Shown here: piece by piece, positions 7,952 to 18,450 of the stretch
How the letters are laid out: each line of letters opens with the position of its first letter
Numbering within the stretch: the stretch's first letter is position 1
NCBI RefSeq assembly: GCF_000183135.1
Contig: NC_014734.1
Span: forward strand, 3,100,001 to 3,164,000
Direction: 5' to 3'
Length of the DNA stretch: 64,000 nt
From: Paludibacter propionicigenes WB4
GTDB taxonomy: Bacteria; Bacteroidota; Bacteroidia; Bacteroidales; Paludibacteraceae
Position numbers and translations under genes: made by a program
The notes under the pieces: model-generated
Database searches by the model: none
What the model saw: only the letters and a program-made list of their open reading frames with translations
Told to the model about the DNA's origin: nothing

Positions 7952-8986
7952 TCATCTTCCCCAATCGGTGGATTTTACCCAATCAATGACAAACTTCACA
8001 TTGTCTACTTTGTTGTCGGGCGAAAAACCATGACCTGTATTGAAAATCCAGTTGTAATTATCTTTGCCAAAGGCTTTAAATTTTGCCAACTCTTTTTTCA
8101 GCATGGTTCGGTCGTCGATGGATAGTATACGTGGATCCAGGTTGCCCTGAACGCCAACTTTTTTGTCCACAATGGCGCGCGCTTCTGGTAACGAATATTG
8201 CCAATCGATACCCACAAAGTCGGCCACATCAAAATTTACCTGAGCCAATCCAAGGCCTAATCCTTTCGGGAAAAAGATGACCGGCACATTATTGGCACGC
8301 ACAGCATTGGTGATTCGGCTCACGTGCGGCATAATTCGCTCCATGTATAAATCGGATGGAATCAGCCCAGCATGCGTTTCGAATAACTGAAACACATCAA
8401 TGCCGTGTTTGGTTTGCTCCACTGCGTAATGAATGGATAAATCAGTAATGATTTCCAGAATTTTAGCAGAAATATCCGGGTTGTTATAAAAAAGTTTAAT
8501 GGCTTTCGAGAAGGTGTGATTAGCACTGTTGCCTTCCACCATGTAGCAGAAAGTGGTAAATGGTGCCCCACAAAATCCAATCAATCCAACATCGGCAGGC
8601 TTGCGCTCACGGATGACATCCAACGCTTTGTATATATGCTCCAGCTTGGTTACATCGGGCTGTAAACTGCTGTATTGATTCACTGCATCCTGTAATGGAG
8701 AGTCGAAAATCGGCCCTTTTTCGGTGAATTTCAGATCCATTCCCAAGGCTTCGGGAATAACGAGAATGTCCGAGAAAAGAATGGCTGCATCCACTCCCAG
8801 ATCGTTTACAGGCAACAGTGTAACTTCAGCGGTCAATTCAGGATTCAGCATCAGCTCGCGGAAGCTATACTGTTCACGGAGTTTGAGGTACGAGGGCAAA
8901 ACGCGCCCGGCCTGACGCATAAACCACACGGGTGGTCGTTCGCGTTTAATTCCTTTGAGTGTATCTGTAAATATTGTGTTTGACAT
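7952..8986 (-). CDS. hemE: Uroporphyrinogen decarboxylase
   Basis: A 344-residue enzyme that removes the four acetate carboxyls of uroporphyrinogen III to give coproporphyrinogen III. The N-terminal PPVWFMRQAGRVLPSY carries the conserved Arg pair of the active site, and IGFCGAPFTTFCYMVEG is the second family signature. Near-normal length with no fusion. It lies between hemL and hemN in the operon, 17 bp after hemL. It is the first haem-specific step, competing with SUMT encoded at 3375-4142. Confidence 0.96.
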   Translation of the reverse strand: MSNTIFTDTLKGIKRERPPVWFMRQAGRVLPSYLKLREQYSFRELMLNPELTAEVTLLPVNDLGVDAAILFSDILVIPEALGMDLKFTEKGPIFDSPLQDAVNQYSSLQPDVTKLEHIYKALDVIRERKPADVGLIGFCGAPFTTFCYMVEGNSANHTFSKAIKLFYNNPDISAKILEIITDLSIHYAVEQTKHGIDVFQLFETHAGLIPSDLYMERIMPHVSRITNAVRANNVPVIFFPKGLGLGLAQVNFDVADFVGIDWQYSLPEARAIVDKKVGVQGNLDPRILSIDDRTMLKKELAKFKAFGKDNYNWIFNTGHGFSPDNKVDNVKFVIDWVKSTDWGR

Positions 8987-9003
8987 GGATAATTGAGTCT
9001 GTT

Positions 9004-10347
9004 TTATAATTGTTTCATTGCTTCTTGTGCGGCTGCAATGGTAGCTAAAATATCTTCATCGGTGTGTGCATTCGAGATGAATACAGCTTCGAACTGCGAC
9101 GGAGCCATGTAAATGCCTGCTTCGAGCGACAACCGGAAGAATTTTGCATAGCGATCTTTGTCGGATGTCATCACGTCTTCGAATGATTCCACACTATCGT
9201 TCTCGGTAAAAAACAGTGTCAGCAGCGATCCTACGCGATTCACGACGCCTTTGATACCTGCTTTATCCAGTCCTTCTTTCAACCCATTTTCCAGCATTTC
9301 GGCATGACGCGCCAGTTTGCTGTAAATATCCGAATTTTCTTTCAGCGTTTTCAGCATGACGATGCCGGCAGCCATAGCCAACGGATTTCCCGACAAAGTT
9401 CCCGCCTGATAAATCGGTCCTGCAGGTGCCAGCTGTAACATAATTTCTTTTTTGCCACCATAAGCACCTACCGGAAGCCCACCGCCGATGATTTTACCCA
9501 TGGTCGTAATATCGGGCATTACCCCGAAATACTCCTGAGCACCACCCGGAGCGAGTCGGAAGCCAGTAATCACTTCATCAAAAATCAATAAAGCACCGTT
9601 GTCTTCAGTCAGTTTACGCAAGCCTTCCAGAAAACCATTTTTCGGAAGTACCACGCCCATGTTGGCAGCGACAGGTTCAACAATTACAGCGGCTATTTCG
9701 TTCGCGTACTGTGCAAAAAGTTTTTCTACCGATTCCAAATCGTTGTAGTTGGCTGTCAGGGTATCGCGTGCCGTGCTTTCGGTCACTCCGGGGCTATCGG
9801 GCAATCCCAGGGTCAATGCACCGGATCCGGCTTTAATCAAGAAGCTATCGCCGTGCCCGTGGTAGCAGCCTGCAAATTTCAGAATTTTACTTCTTCCGGT
9901 CACACCGCGCGCCAAACGAATAGCGCTCATCGTGGCTTCTGTGCCCGAGTTCACCATGCGTACCATTTCTACCGATGGCATCATGCTTACAATCAGTTCG
10001 GCCATTTCGGTTTCAAGCAAAGTGGGTGCACCGTAGCTTGTGCCCAAAACAGCAGCTTGCTGAATGGCTTCCACGATCGGTGGATAAGCATGACCGAGAA
10101 TCATGGGACCCCATGAACCAATAAAATCGATGTACTCGTTGTCGTCGATGTCGGTGATGCGCGAACCGCTGGCTTTTTTGATCAACACCGGCTGACCACC
10201 AACACTTTTAAATGCACGAACAGGTGAGTTGACACCGCCCGGAATTACTTCGCAAGCCTGTTTAAAGGCTGTTTTGCTATTTTGATGACCCCTAGCCCCT
10301 AAAGGGGAATTGGAATTTGTATTGTCTTGTATATTTTGAATATCCAT
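9004..10347 (-). CDS. hemL: Glutamate-1-semialdehyde 2,1-aminomutase
   Basis: A 447-residue PLP enzyme converting glutamate-1-semialdehyde to 5-aminolevulinate. The PLP lysine lies in [18 protein letters not shown], and [18 protein letters not shown] is the usual N-terminal signature. About 30 residues precede this signature, and part of them (NSPLGARG) is translated from a palindromic repeat at 10287-10313. No later ATG lies before the conserved region, so this start has to be used unless a non-ATG codon serves. The extension is unlike the short N-termini usual in the family. Confidence 0.95.
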   Translation of the reverse strand: MDIQNIQDNTNSNSPLGARGHQNSKTAFKQACEVIPGGVNSPVRAFKSVGGQPVLIKKASGSRITDIDDNEYIDFIGSWGPMILGHAYPPIVEAIQQAAVLGTSYGAPTLLETEMAELIVSMMPSVEMVRMVNSGTEATMSAIRLARGVTGRSKILKFAGCYHGHGDSFLIKAGSGALTLGLPDSPGVTESTARDTLTANYNDLESVEKLFAQYANEIAAVIVEPVAANMGVVLPKNGFLEGLRKLTEDNGALLIFDEVITGFRLAPGGAQEYFGVMPDITTMGKIIGGGLPVGAYGGKKEIMLQLAPAGPIYQAGTLSGNPLAMAAGIVMLKTLKENSDIYSKLARHAEMLENGLKEGLDKAGIKGVVNRVGSLLTLFFTENDSVESFEDVMTSDKDRYAKFFRLSLEAGIYMAPSQFEAVFISNAHTDEDILATIAAAQEAMKQL

Positions 10348-10402
10348 ATTTCACGGTTTTAAATAGACGAAAGTAATTTGCTCCCCTTTAGGGGCGGGGG
10401 GT
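10287..10402. repeat. Paired inverted repeat spanning the hemB/hemL junction
   Basis: The plus strand reads ACCCCTAGCCCCTAAAGGGG at 10288-10307 and, inverted, CTCCCCTTTAGGGGCGGGGG at 10381-10400. Each arm contains its own small palindrome CCCCTAAAGGGG, and the two arms pair with each other over a loop of about 70 bases. The hemL start codon (10347) lies in the loop. One arm codes in frame within hemL and the other supplies the last codons and stop of hemB. Confidence 0.75.
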
Positions 10403-11374
10403 ACTTAATACCTTAGCAATTTCTTTTGCATAATATGTGATGATAATGTCGGCTCCGGCACGTTTGATGGAAAGTGCTACTTCCATCATGATGCGTTCCT
10501 CGTCAATCCAACCATTAGCAGCAGCGGCTTTAATCATCGAAAACTCGCCACTCACGCTATAGGCCACAATGGGCATATTGAAGGTGTCTTTGCAGCGACG
10601 AATTATGTCCAGATAACTCAAAGCCGGTTTCACCATCACCATATCAGCCCCTTCTTCAATGTCGAGGGCGATTTCACGCATAGCTTCGTCGGAGTTGGCG
10701 GGATTCATCTGGTAGCTACGACGATCGCCGAATTTAGGAGTAGATTCAGCAGCTTCGCGAAATGGCCCGTAAAAGCCCGATGCATATTTGGCCGAATAAG
10801 CCATAATCGGTGTTTGAGCAAAGCCATTGTTGTCGAGAATTTCGCGGATTTTCTTTACGCGTCCGTCCATCATATCGCTTGGTGCAATCACATCAGCACC
10901 TGCTTGTGCCAATGAAAGCGACTGTGCCGCCAACGTTTCAAGCGTCAGATCGTTGTCCACATCGCCATCCACAATGGTTCCGCAGTGTCCGTGCGTGGTA
11001 TATTCGCAGTTACAAACATCTGCCACAATCAACAGTTCGTTACCAAAACGCGCTTTGATAGCGTGAATGGCTTGTTGCACAATGCCGTTGTGTTCGCAAG
11101 CTACGTGTCCGTGTTCATCTTTGTGTTCTGGAATGCCAAAAAGCAATACCGATTTTACACCTGTTGCGAGAATCACAGCACATTCTTCCACCAACAAATC
11201 CACCGAAAGCTGATAATTGCCCGGCATGGAGTTGATTGGATTTTTTACTTTTGTGCCCGGACAAACGAAAAGGGGCATAATTAAATCGTCCACACTCAGT
11301 GTGGTTTCTGCTATCATGCCGCGCAAAATTGGATTGCGGCGTAAGCGACGGAGACGTGTTACTGGGAATGCCAT
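10388..11374 (-). CDS. hemB: 5-aminolevulinate dehydratase (porphobilinogen synthase), zinc type
   Basis: A 328-residue enzyme that joins two 5-aminolevulinate molecules to porphobilinogen. Catalytic lysines lie in AYSAKYASGFYGPFREA and MVMVKPALSYLD. The segment C121-N-C123 followed by HGHCG (C131) is the cysteine-rich metal site of zinc-dependent HemB, not the aspartate-rich magnesium type. The last residues (STPRP) are encoded by one arm of a palindromic repeat, so the natural C-terminus may once have ended slightly earlier. Confidence 0.96.
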   Translation of the reverse strand: MAFPVTRLRRLRRNPILRGMIAETTLSVDDLIMPLFVCPGTKVKNPINSMPGNYQLSVDLLVEECAVILATGVKSVLLFGIPEHKDEHGHVACEHNGIVQQAIHAIKARFGNELLIVADVCNCEYTTHGHCGTIVDGDVDNDLTLETLAAQSLSLAQAGADVIAPSDMMDGRVKKIREILDNNGFAQTPIMAYSAKYASGFYGPFREAAESTPKFGDRRSYQMNPANSDEAMREIALDIEEGADMVMVKPALSYLDIIRRCKDTFNMPIVAYSVSGEFSMIKAAAANGWIDEERIMMEVALSIKRAGADIIITYYAKEIAKVLSTPRP

Positions 11375-11402
11375 ATTATTAAGTTGAAGCCCCCTAAATT
11401 CA

Positions 11403-11530
11403 AGCCTCTCCCTAAATCACTCCCCACAAGGGAGGGACTTAAAGATACCGGAATTATTGGATAGGCACTTTTTAATGATTATTTTTTTGACTCCGTCGCT
11501 TCCCCTCCTGTGGAGGGGCCAGGGGAGGCT
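11403..11530. repeat. Paired inverted repeat spanning the hemD/hemB junction
   Basis: An arm at 11403-11442 (AGCCTCTCCCTAAATCACTC and following bases) is matched in inverse orientation by 11490-11530 (TCCCCTCCTGTGGAGGGGCC and flanks). The arms are imperfect, each with an internal palindrome. The hemD stop (11479) lies between them, and the right arm is translated as the C-terminus of HemD. Design and base words resemble the element at 10287-10402. Confidence 0.65.
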
Positions 11531-12282
11531 ATATATCTTTCTATTTCATTTGCAAAACTGTCCGCATCCGATTGAGGTGACACCAGTAGCGGTGAAGCTC
11601 CCAACCTTCGCATTTCAGCTTCGGTAGTAGTACCAATGCAGGCAGCTTTGAGTTCGTTTATTTCTAATTTTTCAGTTATCCGGTGAAAATTCCGGTAGCC
11701 AGACGGACTGGTGAAAAGGATCAGGTCGTATTCATTCTTCGAGATACAATCCAGTGCGGGATGCGTATCATAATCCACATCATAAGTTTGATATACGTCG
11801 ATGCGGGTAACATCGCAAAGCGGTGTCAATCCTTGCTCCAATTTATCATCTGCCAGAGCAGCCAGCGCTAACAAGACCTTATCTGTAGACGTAATCTGTT
11901 GCTGAAATTCCTGCAATAAATCTTCGGCCGTTCGTCCACGCGAAATAAGTGCCGGAGTACCAATGCTGCTTTGCATGGCTTCGCCTGTAGCTTTACCAAT
12001 CACCGCAAACTTTTTATCCGCTAGCCTTTGAGGATCAATGCCCAATTGCTGCAAAAGCTCACAAAAGCAAATAACCCCGTTTTTGCTGGTAAATACTATC
12101 CAGTTATAGGATTGTATATCACTCAGCACGGTTTTTATTTCATCCGAAAGTAGAACACATTCCGTACTAATCATCGGAAAATCAAGCACACGCGCCCCTT
12201 TGGCCTGCAAGAGGCTTTTGATCCTGTCATTTTCAACTTCCGGTCGCGTAGAGATGATTGTTTTTCCGCTTAATGTGTTCAT
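11479..12282 (-). CDS. hemD: Uroporphyrinogen-III synthase
   Basis: A 267-residue protein with the weakly conserved HemD fold: an N-terminal TIISTRP strand, VFTSKNGVICFCELL in the first domain and LILFTSPSGYRNF in the second. It cyclises hydroxymethylbilane with inversion of ring D. The gene follows hemC by 8 bp, the usual order. The last residues, ASPGPSTGGEATESKK, are proline/glycine rich and are translated from a palindromic repeat at 11490-11530, so they are probably not part of the fold. Confidence 0.88.
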   Translation of the reverse strand: MNTLSGKTIISTRPEVENDRIKSLLQAKGARVLDFPMISTECVLLSDEIKTVLSDIQSYNWIVFTSKNGVICFCELLQQLGIDPQRLADKKFAVIGKATGEAMQSSIGTPALISRGRTAEDLLQEFQQQITSTDKVLLALAALADDKLEQGLTPLCDVTRIDVYQTYDVDYDTHPALDCISKNEYDLILFTSPSGYRNFHRITEKLEINELKAACIGTTTEAEMRRLGASPLLVSPQSDADSFANEIERYIASPGPSTGGEATESKK

Positions 12283-12290
12283 GCTTTAAT

Positions 12291-13211
12291 TTACCTCAAA
12301 ATCTCTATTCCCTGCTTTTCAGCTTCGGCAATGATGGCTTCACCCAGTTTTTGACCCAGCTTTTCGGCATCAGCTACTGTGCTGGTTTCATGCATACGGA
12401 TAATCTGTCCGGTGTGATGATTGCCCAGCATTACGTGCAGGTTTACTTCGTCGCTTTCGACGGTAGCATAAGCTCCCAGCGGAAATTTACAGCCGCCACC
12501 GATAGTTTTCATATAGCTACGTTCGGCAACAATGGCCGTTTCGGTAGCTGCATCGTTGATCGATTTTAGCATGGCGATGGTTTCTGCATCATCAGCACGG
12601 CATTCGATGGCGATAGCTCCTTGTCCAATGGCCGGTAAGCACACATCGGTTGGCATATAAGCCGATTCTGCAATTTCTTTTCCCAAACGTTTCAGGCCGG
12701 CTGCCGCCAACACAATAGCATCGTACTGACCGTCTTCTAGTTTTTTCAGTCGGGTGTCGATATTTCCCCGCAAATCGGCAAAAGTGATTTGTTCTTTCAG
12801 TTTAGCTACCTGAACCATGCGTCGCGGACTGCCCGTTCCAATCACGCAGGGCGAGGGCAAATCAGCCACGCTGACACCACCACGGGTGAGCAACAAATCG
12901 CGTGGATCCTGCCTTGTAGGGAATGCTGCCAGCACCAAACCTTCCGGCTGAATGCTCGGAACATCCTTCAAACTATGAATGGCAAAATGCGCTTTACCTT
13001 CGTAGAGCGCATTTTCCAGTTCTTTTACGAACACTCCTGTACCGCCAAAAGCAGTCAGTGGTTTGTCGGTCACTGTGTCACCGTGAGTGGATATTTTTAC
13101 TATTTCGAATTCACAATCCGGATTTTTGACCCGAAGCAAATCTACGGTTTGCTGTGTTTGCGTGTAAGCCAACAGGCTGGGGCGTGTGGCTACAACGAAT
13201 TTCTTACTCAT
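12291..13211 (-). CDS. hemC: Hydroxymethylbilane synthase (porphobilinogen deaminase)
   Basis: A 306-residue enzyme that assembles four porphobilinogen units. The dipyrromethane-cofactor cysteine lies in the GGGCKFPLGAYA segment, and GTGSPRRMVQ and LRGNIDTRLKKL are core signatures. Start at MSKKFVVATRPS overlaps the end of hemA by 8 bp, giving tight coupling within the operon. No anomalies. Confidence 0.96.
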   Translation of the reverse strand: MSKKFVVATRPSLLAYTQTQQTVDLLRVKNPDCEFEIVKISTHGDTVTDKPLTAFGGTGVFVKELENALYEGKAHFAIHSLKDVPSIQPEGLVLAAFPTRQDPRDLLLTRGGVSVADLPSPCVIGTGSPRRMVQVAKLKEQITFADLRGNIDTRLKKLEDGQYDAIVLAAAGLKRLGKEIAESAYMPTDVCLPAIGQGAIAIECRADDAETIAMLKSINDAATETAIVAERSYMKTIGGGCKFPLGAYATVESDEVNLHVMLGNHHTGQIIRMHETSTVADAEKLGQKLGEAIIAEAEKQGIEILR

Positions 13212-14478
13212 GTTCCGGAAGATCTATGGTGAATGAATCTTTTAATGTTTTAGTAATGGAAATCATTTCCTCACGGGTACTGGCCTTGCGCAAATTAGAC
13301 ATGATTACCCGAATTATGCGATTGGAATACGAGTCCATCAAATTACTGAGTTCCTCACGGTCTTTTTCTTCCAGTTTATTGGTAAATGGCTCGTACAGGT
13401 CAAGCGTACTCTCTTTCAATACCACCAACCCTTTTTTAATCTCAGCCATCACCGGCATGATAAACTGCTTGGAATACCATTCGAAATAATCTTCAGAAAT
13501 ATCCTGAATAATTTGTTCTGCTTTAGTAATTTCCTGACTGCGTTTATCCAGATTTGAGTCGATCATTTTATTGATATCATCAATTGAATACACAAAGCAA
13601 TTATCCTCTTTATTGATTTCAGGATCAATATTTCGTGGAATAGATAAATCGATAAAAATACGCGTTTTACCTTTCAGCTGTTCGGCCATCATGCTGATTT
13701 CGTGACGACACATGATATAGTTAGGCGCACTGGTGGAAGCTATAATCACATCATTCTCGGGGATGGCCTCAAAACGCTGCTTGTACTCAATGGTTCGGGC
13801 ATTCAGTCGTTCAGCAATGTTAGCTGCCCCTGATCGGTTGGCAAAAGTAATGCTGCATTCGCCAAACTGCTCCTGCAGGTAGCTGGCAGTGAGGTTCGAC
13901 ATTTTACCGGCGCCCAGCATCAGGATGTTCAGCCCTTTTTTGTTTTCAAAAATTTGTTTGATCACATCTACAGCCAGCGTAGCCACCGAAACAGACCCAT
14001 CACCGATTTTAGTTTCGGAACGGACTTTTTTGCCTATCTGAATAGCCGTCTGGAAAACTTTGTTGAGCAAGCCATTGGTCGCATGTTGATCCTGCGCTGC
14101 AAAGTAGGCATCGCGCACCTGCCCCTGAATCTGGTATTCGCCAAGCACCATCGAGTCGAGACTGGAAGTTACCTTGAATAAATGCAAAACGGCATCCTGA
14201 CAGTTTTTTTGATATATGACAGGTTGAATGTCCTCCAAAGAAAGTTGGTGAAAACGATTTATAAAATCAAGATTTTCGATATATCCTTTTTCAACATCAT
14301 TTACAGCAGTGTAAATTTCTACCCTGTTACAGGTTGATAAAATCACGCTTCCTTTGATTGATTTATATGTTTTTAGAAGATTATAAGCTTCTGGTTTTAC
14401 TTCATCTGAAAAGTGAAGTTTCTCACGGACGCTTACATCTGCAGTTTTATAATTAATGCCAACAACTAATAAATGCAT
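13204..14478 (-). CDS. hemA: Glutamyl-tRNA reductase
   Basis: A 424-residue NADPH-dependent enzyme that reduces glutamyl-tRNA(Glu) to glutamate-1-semialdehyde, the entry to the C5 tetrapyrrole route. VILSTCNRVEIY carries the catalytic cysteine, and ILMLGAGKMSNLTASYL is the NADPH-binding loop. It is the first gene of the minus-strand haem operon and is preceded by a 412-bp non-coding gap, so the operon promoter should lie upstream of 14478, although I see no clear -7 element there. The presence of hemA and hemL shows the C5 and not the Shemin route. Confidence 0.96.
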   Translation of the reverse strand: MHLLVVGINYKTADVSVREKLHFSDEVKPEAYNLLKTYKSIKGSVILSTCNRVEIYTAVNDVEKGYIENLDFINRFHQLSLEDIQPVIYQKNCQDAVLHLFKVTSSLDSMVLGEYQIQGQVRDAYFAAQDQHATNGLLNKVFQTAIQIGKKVRSETKIGDGSVSVATLAVDVIKQIFENKKGLNILMLGAGKMSNLTASYLQEQFGECSITFANRSGAANIAERLNARTIEYKQRFEAIPENDVIIASTSAPNYIMCRHEISMMAEQLKGKTRIFIDLSIPRNIDPEINKEDNCFVYSIDDINKMIDSNLDKRSQEITKAEQIIQDISEDYFEWYSKQFIMPVMAEIKKGLVVLKESTLDLYEPFTNKLEEKDREELSNLMDSYSNRIIRVIMSNLRKASTREEMISITKTLKDSFTIDLPEHE

Positions 14479-14824
14479 ATTTAAATAAGTATATTTATGA
14501 CCCAGATAAATTTCAATGTAAAGGTAAACTCATTCTGCCTAATAATCAAACTAATTTCAGGATAATTATAGAAAATATGTAATGGTTTTATAATGTAGGC
14601 TTTAGATGTCCGTGCATACATTTAAAATTATAATGAAGTGTTTTGTTCGGAGGCTATTAATCAGAGTTTCCCGGGTCATTATTGATTCATTAAACAGATT
14701 TCTATGTTTTTTGTTGATAAAGTAAATGTTTTTTGACAAACGAATAGCCTGAATTTTATTCCACTAAAAATATTTTGTCAATTGTATATTTGACATTTAT
14801 TTTTAAACTAGCTCCAACTGACGA
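14479..14824. other. Intergenic region upstream of hemA, no gene seen
   Basis: No open frame of convincing length and no RNA gene is recognised. It must hold the haem operon promoter (minus strand), but no good TAnnTTTG word is seen on that strand close to hemA. A weak inverted repeat, TGTCAA and TTTGACA, lies near 14776-14796. Confidence 0.4.
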
Positions 14825-14858
14825 AATAAAAAAATGCACCCCAATCATCGGAGTGCAT
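14825..14858 (-). terminator. Rho-independent terminator of metY
   Basis: On the minus strand a 9-bp stem (14850-14858 with 14834-14842, one G-U pair) with a 7-base loop is followed by a U-rich tract (complement of 14825-14833). It lies 33 bp after the metY stop. Confidence 0.8.
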
Positions 14859-14890
14859 CTTTTCATCAAACGACTAATTAATACAAAACT

Positions 14891-16405
<1,515 letters not shown>

Positions 16406-16410
16406 CTTAA

Positions 16411-17358
16411 TTAAAGAGGATATTCTTCAAATGCATAAAGCAATGTAGAAAGGTAGCGTTCGCCGGTGTCAGGAAGTAAAGCTACAATAACTTTTCCTTT
16501 GTTTTCAGGGCGTAGTGCCAGTTGTGTTGCGGCATAAGCGGCAGCTCCGGAAGAAATACCTACGAGCAATCCTTCTTGTTTTGCCAACTGACGAGATGTT
16601 AGGATTGCATTATCGTTGCTTACCTGAATGATTTCATCTACTACACTTGCATCGAAGTTTTTGGGAACAAATCCGGCTCCAATACCTTGAATTTTGTGAG
16701 GACCCGGTGCTCCGCCCGAAAGTACAGGAGAATCGGCAGGTTCTACAGCTACGATTTTTATGTTTGGATTTTTTTCTTTCAAATATGCGCCTACTCCGCT
16801 TACTGTTCCACCGGTACCAACACCAGCTACGAAAATATCTACTTTGCCATCGGTGTCGTTCCACACTTCAGGACCGGTAGTGAGTTTATGTACAGCAGGA
16901 TTTGAAGCATTTTCAAATTGCTGTGGAATATATGAATTCGGATTTTCTTCGTGAAGTTCCAATGCACGGGCGATAGCGCCTTTCATGCCGGTGGCTCCGG
17001 GAGTCAATACTAAATTAGCTCCAAAAGCTTTTAGTAAATTTCTTCGTTCCACGCTCATGGTTTCAGGCATGGTAAGCGTAAGTTTATAGCCCTTAATAGC
17101 TGCTACCATAGCCAGCCCAATTCCGGTGTTTCCGCTGGTTGGTTCAATAATTTCTGTTCCTGTTTTCAAAATTCCGGCTTTTTCAGCATCCTCAATCATT
17201 GATAATGCGATACGTTCTTTTACGCAACCGGCTGGGTTGAATGATTCGAGTTTGGCAATAACAGTGGCCTGAAGCCCTTTGTTTGCACTGTAATTAGAAA
17301 GTTGTACTAATGGAGTGTTTCCAATTAGCTCGGTAAGACTTTTTGCTACTTTTGACAT
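16411..17358 (-). CDS. cysK: Cysteine synthase A (O-acetylserine sulfhydrylase)
   Basis: A 315-residue PLP enzyme making cysteine from O-acetylserine and sulfide. [11 protein letters not shown] at the start, the PLP lysine in the [17 protein letters not shown] segment, [12 protein letters not shown] and [10 protein letters not shown] are all in place. The usual SVKDR around the PLP lysine reads CVKER here, a form also seen in other CysK proteins. Its promoter has a clear -7 word at 17397-17404 and a palindrome just upstream. Confidence 0.95.
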   Translation of the reverse strand: MSKVAKSLTELIGNTPLVQLSNYSANKGLQATVIAKLESFNPAGCVKERIALSMIEDAEKAGILKTGTEIIEPTSGNTGIGLAMVAAIKGYKLTLTMPETMSVERRNLLKAFGANLVLTPGATGMKGAIARALELHEENPNSYIPQQFENASNPAVHKLTTGPEVWNDTDGKVDIFVAGVGTGGTVSGVGAYLKEKNPNIKIVAVEPADSPVLSGGAPGPHKIQGIGAGFVPKNFDASVVDEIIQVSNDNAILTSRQLAKQEGLLVGISSGAAAYAATQLALRPENKGKVIVALLPDTGERYLSTLLYAFEEYPL

Positions 17359-17396
17359 AACAGTAATTTTTAATGGGTTTGTTTAATTTTATGATG

Positions 17397-17404
17397 CAAA
17401 GATA
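17397..17404 (-). promoter_or_regulatory. -7 element of cysK promoter
   Basis: The complement reads TATCTTTG, a perfect TAnnTTTG word, 39 bp before the cysK start. Confidence 0.75.
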
Positions 17405-17438
17405 CAGGCATTACATATTCAATACAATCGCAATGATG

Positions 17439-17455
17439 GGGTATTTTATATACCC
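17439..17455. promoter_or_regulatory. Candidate operator upstream of cysK
   Basis: GGGTAT and ATACCC arms (17439-17444 and 17450-17455) are separated by five A/T bases. The centre lies about 46 bp upstream of the -7 element, where an activator or repressor could act. No regulator in the window is tied to it. Confidence 0.4.
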
Positions 17456-17529
17456 TGTTTATGGTAGATTTTACTAAAACGCGTGACTGTAGCTTTGCAT
17501 CAGGTCTGTTATAAGTGTTTCATAAAGTC

Positions 17530-17952
17530 TCAAAACTCAATATATTCTTTGGGTTTGAGATTGTTTTCCATTGTCCAAAAGCTGGCTTCACCGTGCGCAA
17601 TCCTGAATATAACTAACTTTGGACTGTCTGCTGTAATCCCGAAGTTTTTTAGAAAAGGACGATCATTTACGGCTTTTTCATTTAATTCTCTATCGTGGCA
17701 AAATTCAACACTGCCTGCAATGCGTAACATAGTTCCTATCATACCTTCGTGATGATAAAAGCATGCTTCAGTTTTGGGGTTAAGCAATAACTGATTTGGA
17801 AATTCTTTTACCGAGGATGTCTGAAAATAAAAACCCGTTTCGTCTGCAAACCAGAATCCTAGAGCTCGTACCCGTGGTTGGTCGTTTTCAGTCGTTGCCA
17901 GATAGCATATCGGATTTTCGTTGGTAAATTTAATACAATCTTGAATGTTCAT
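17530..17952 (-). CDS. Pyridoxamine 5'-phosphate oxidase-like flavin-binding protein
   Basis: A 140-residue split-barrel protein. The start DCIKFTNENPICYLATTENDQPRVRALGFW is spread over the first two beta strands typical of the PNPOx-like superfamily, and the basic-residue arrangement is of the kind that binds FMN or a similar cofactor. Substrate is unknown; many small members are F420 or FMN reductases or haem-utilisation proteins. It lies 24 bp after a 60-residue winged-helix gene and is likely co-transcribed with it. Confidence 0.75.
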   Translation of the reverse strand: MNIQDCIKFTNENPICYLATTENDQPRVRALGFWFADETGFYFQTSSVKEFPNQLLLNPKTEACFYHHEGMIGTMLRIAGSVEFCHDRELNEKAVNDRPFLKNFGITADSPKLVIFRIAHGEASFWTMENNLKPKEYIEF

Positions 17953-17976
17953 TTCTTAGTATTTTTATATTGGTTG

Positions 17977-18159
17977 TTATTTTGTTTTGTAATTGCAGAG
18001 TCCGAATTGTTCAAACTCTATTTTGTGTTCGGAAAGCAATTGACTGATTATTCGTTGAGTTTCCGTTTCTGAAAGCCCAAGCTGTTCACCAAGTGTTATT
18101 TCGTCCATTTTGCCCTGATTGGCTTTAAATGCTTGTAATAATAATTCTTTATCGTTCAT
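17977..18159 (-). CDS. Small winged-helix-like protein
   Basis: A 60-residue protein, MNDKELLLQAFK to NYKTK, with predicted helices and the pattern LGEQLGLSETETQRIISQLL that looks like a helix-turn-helix. It would be a DNA-binding or protein-interaction module. It is the first gene of a two-gene unit with the PNPOx-like protein. A palindrome overlaps the -7 region just upstream, which would suit autoregulation; that is inference. Confidence 0.65.
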   Translation of the reverse strand: MNDKELLLQAFKANQGKMDEITLGEQLGLSETETQRIISQLLSEHKIEFEQFGLCNYKTK

Positions 18160-18186
18160 ATAAATAGTATGTGATGTTATACAACT

Positions 18187-18210
18187 TTTGAAATAGGAAT
18201 TTCAAAGATG
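18187..18210 (-). promoter_or_regulatory. Promoter with overlapping palindrome before the winged-helix gene
   Basis: TTTGAAAT at 18187-18194 and ATTTCAAA at 18199-18206 form a perfect 8-bp inverted repeat with a 4-base spacer. The minus-strand -7 candidate CATCTTTG (complement of 18203-18210, seven of eight to consensus) overlaps its right arm. Confidence 0.45.
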
Positions 18211-18450
18211 TATATATGGTGAGAAAATTCTAAAAATGATTATTGTCCTGATCTGAATGAGTCAGGACTGAAAAGATTACCCGATAAAGGGAAAATCAGA
18301 GGATTATATGTGCGATGACTTTTAAGATGATGCAAATATATAAGATTATCTTTTACAGACAAAATATATTCATTGATTTATTGAGTACAACAGGGCTTAT
18401 GAAGTAGACGAGGCGGTATTAATGATCAGTATTAAAAGTAATAGCTGTGT

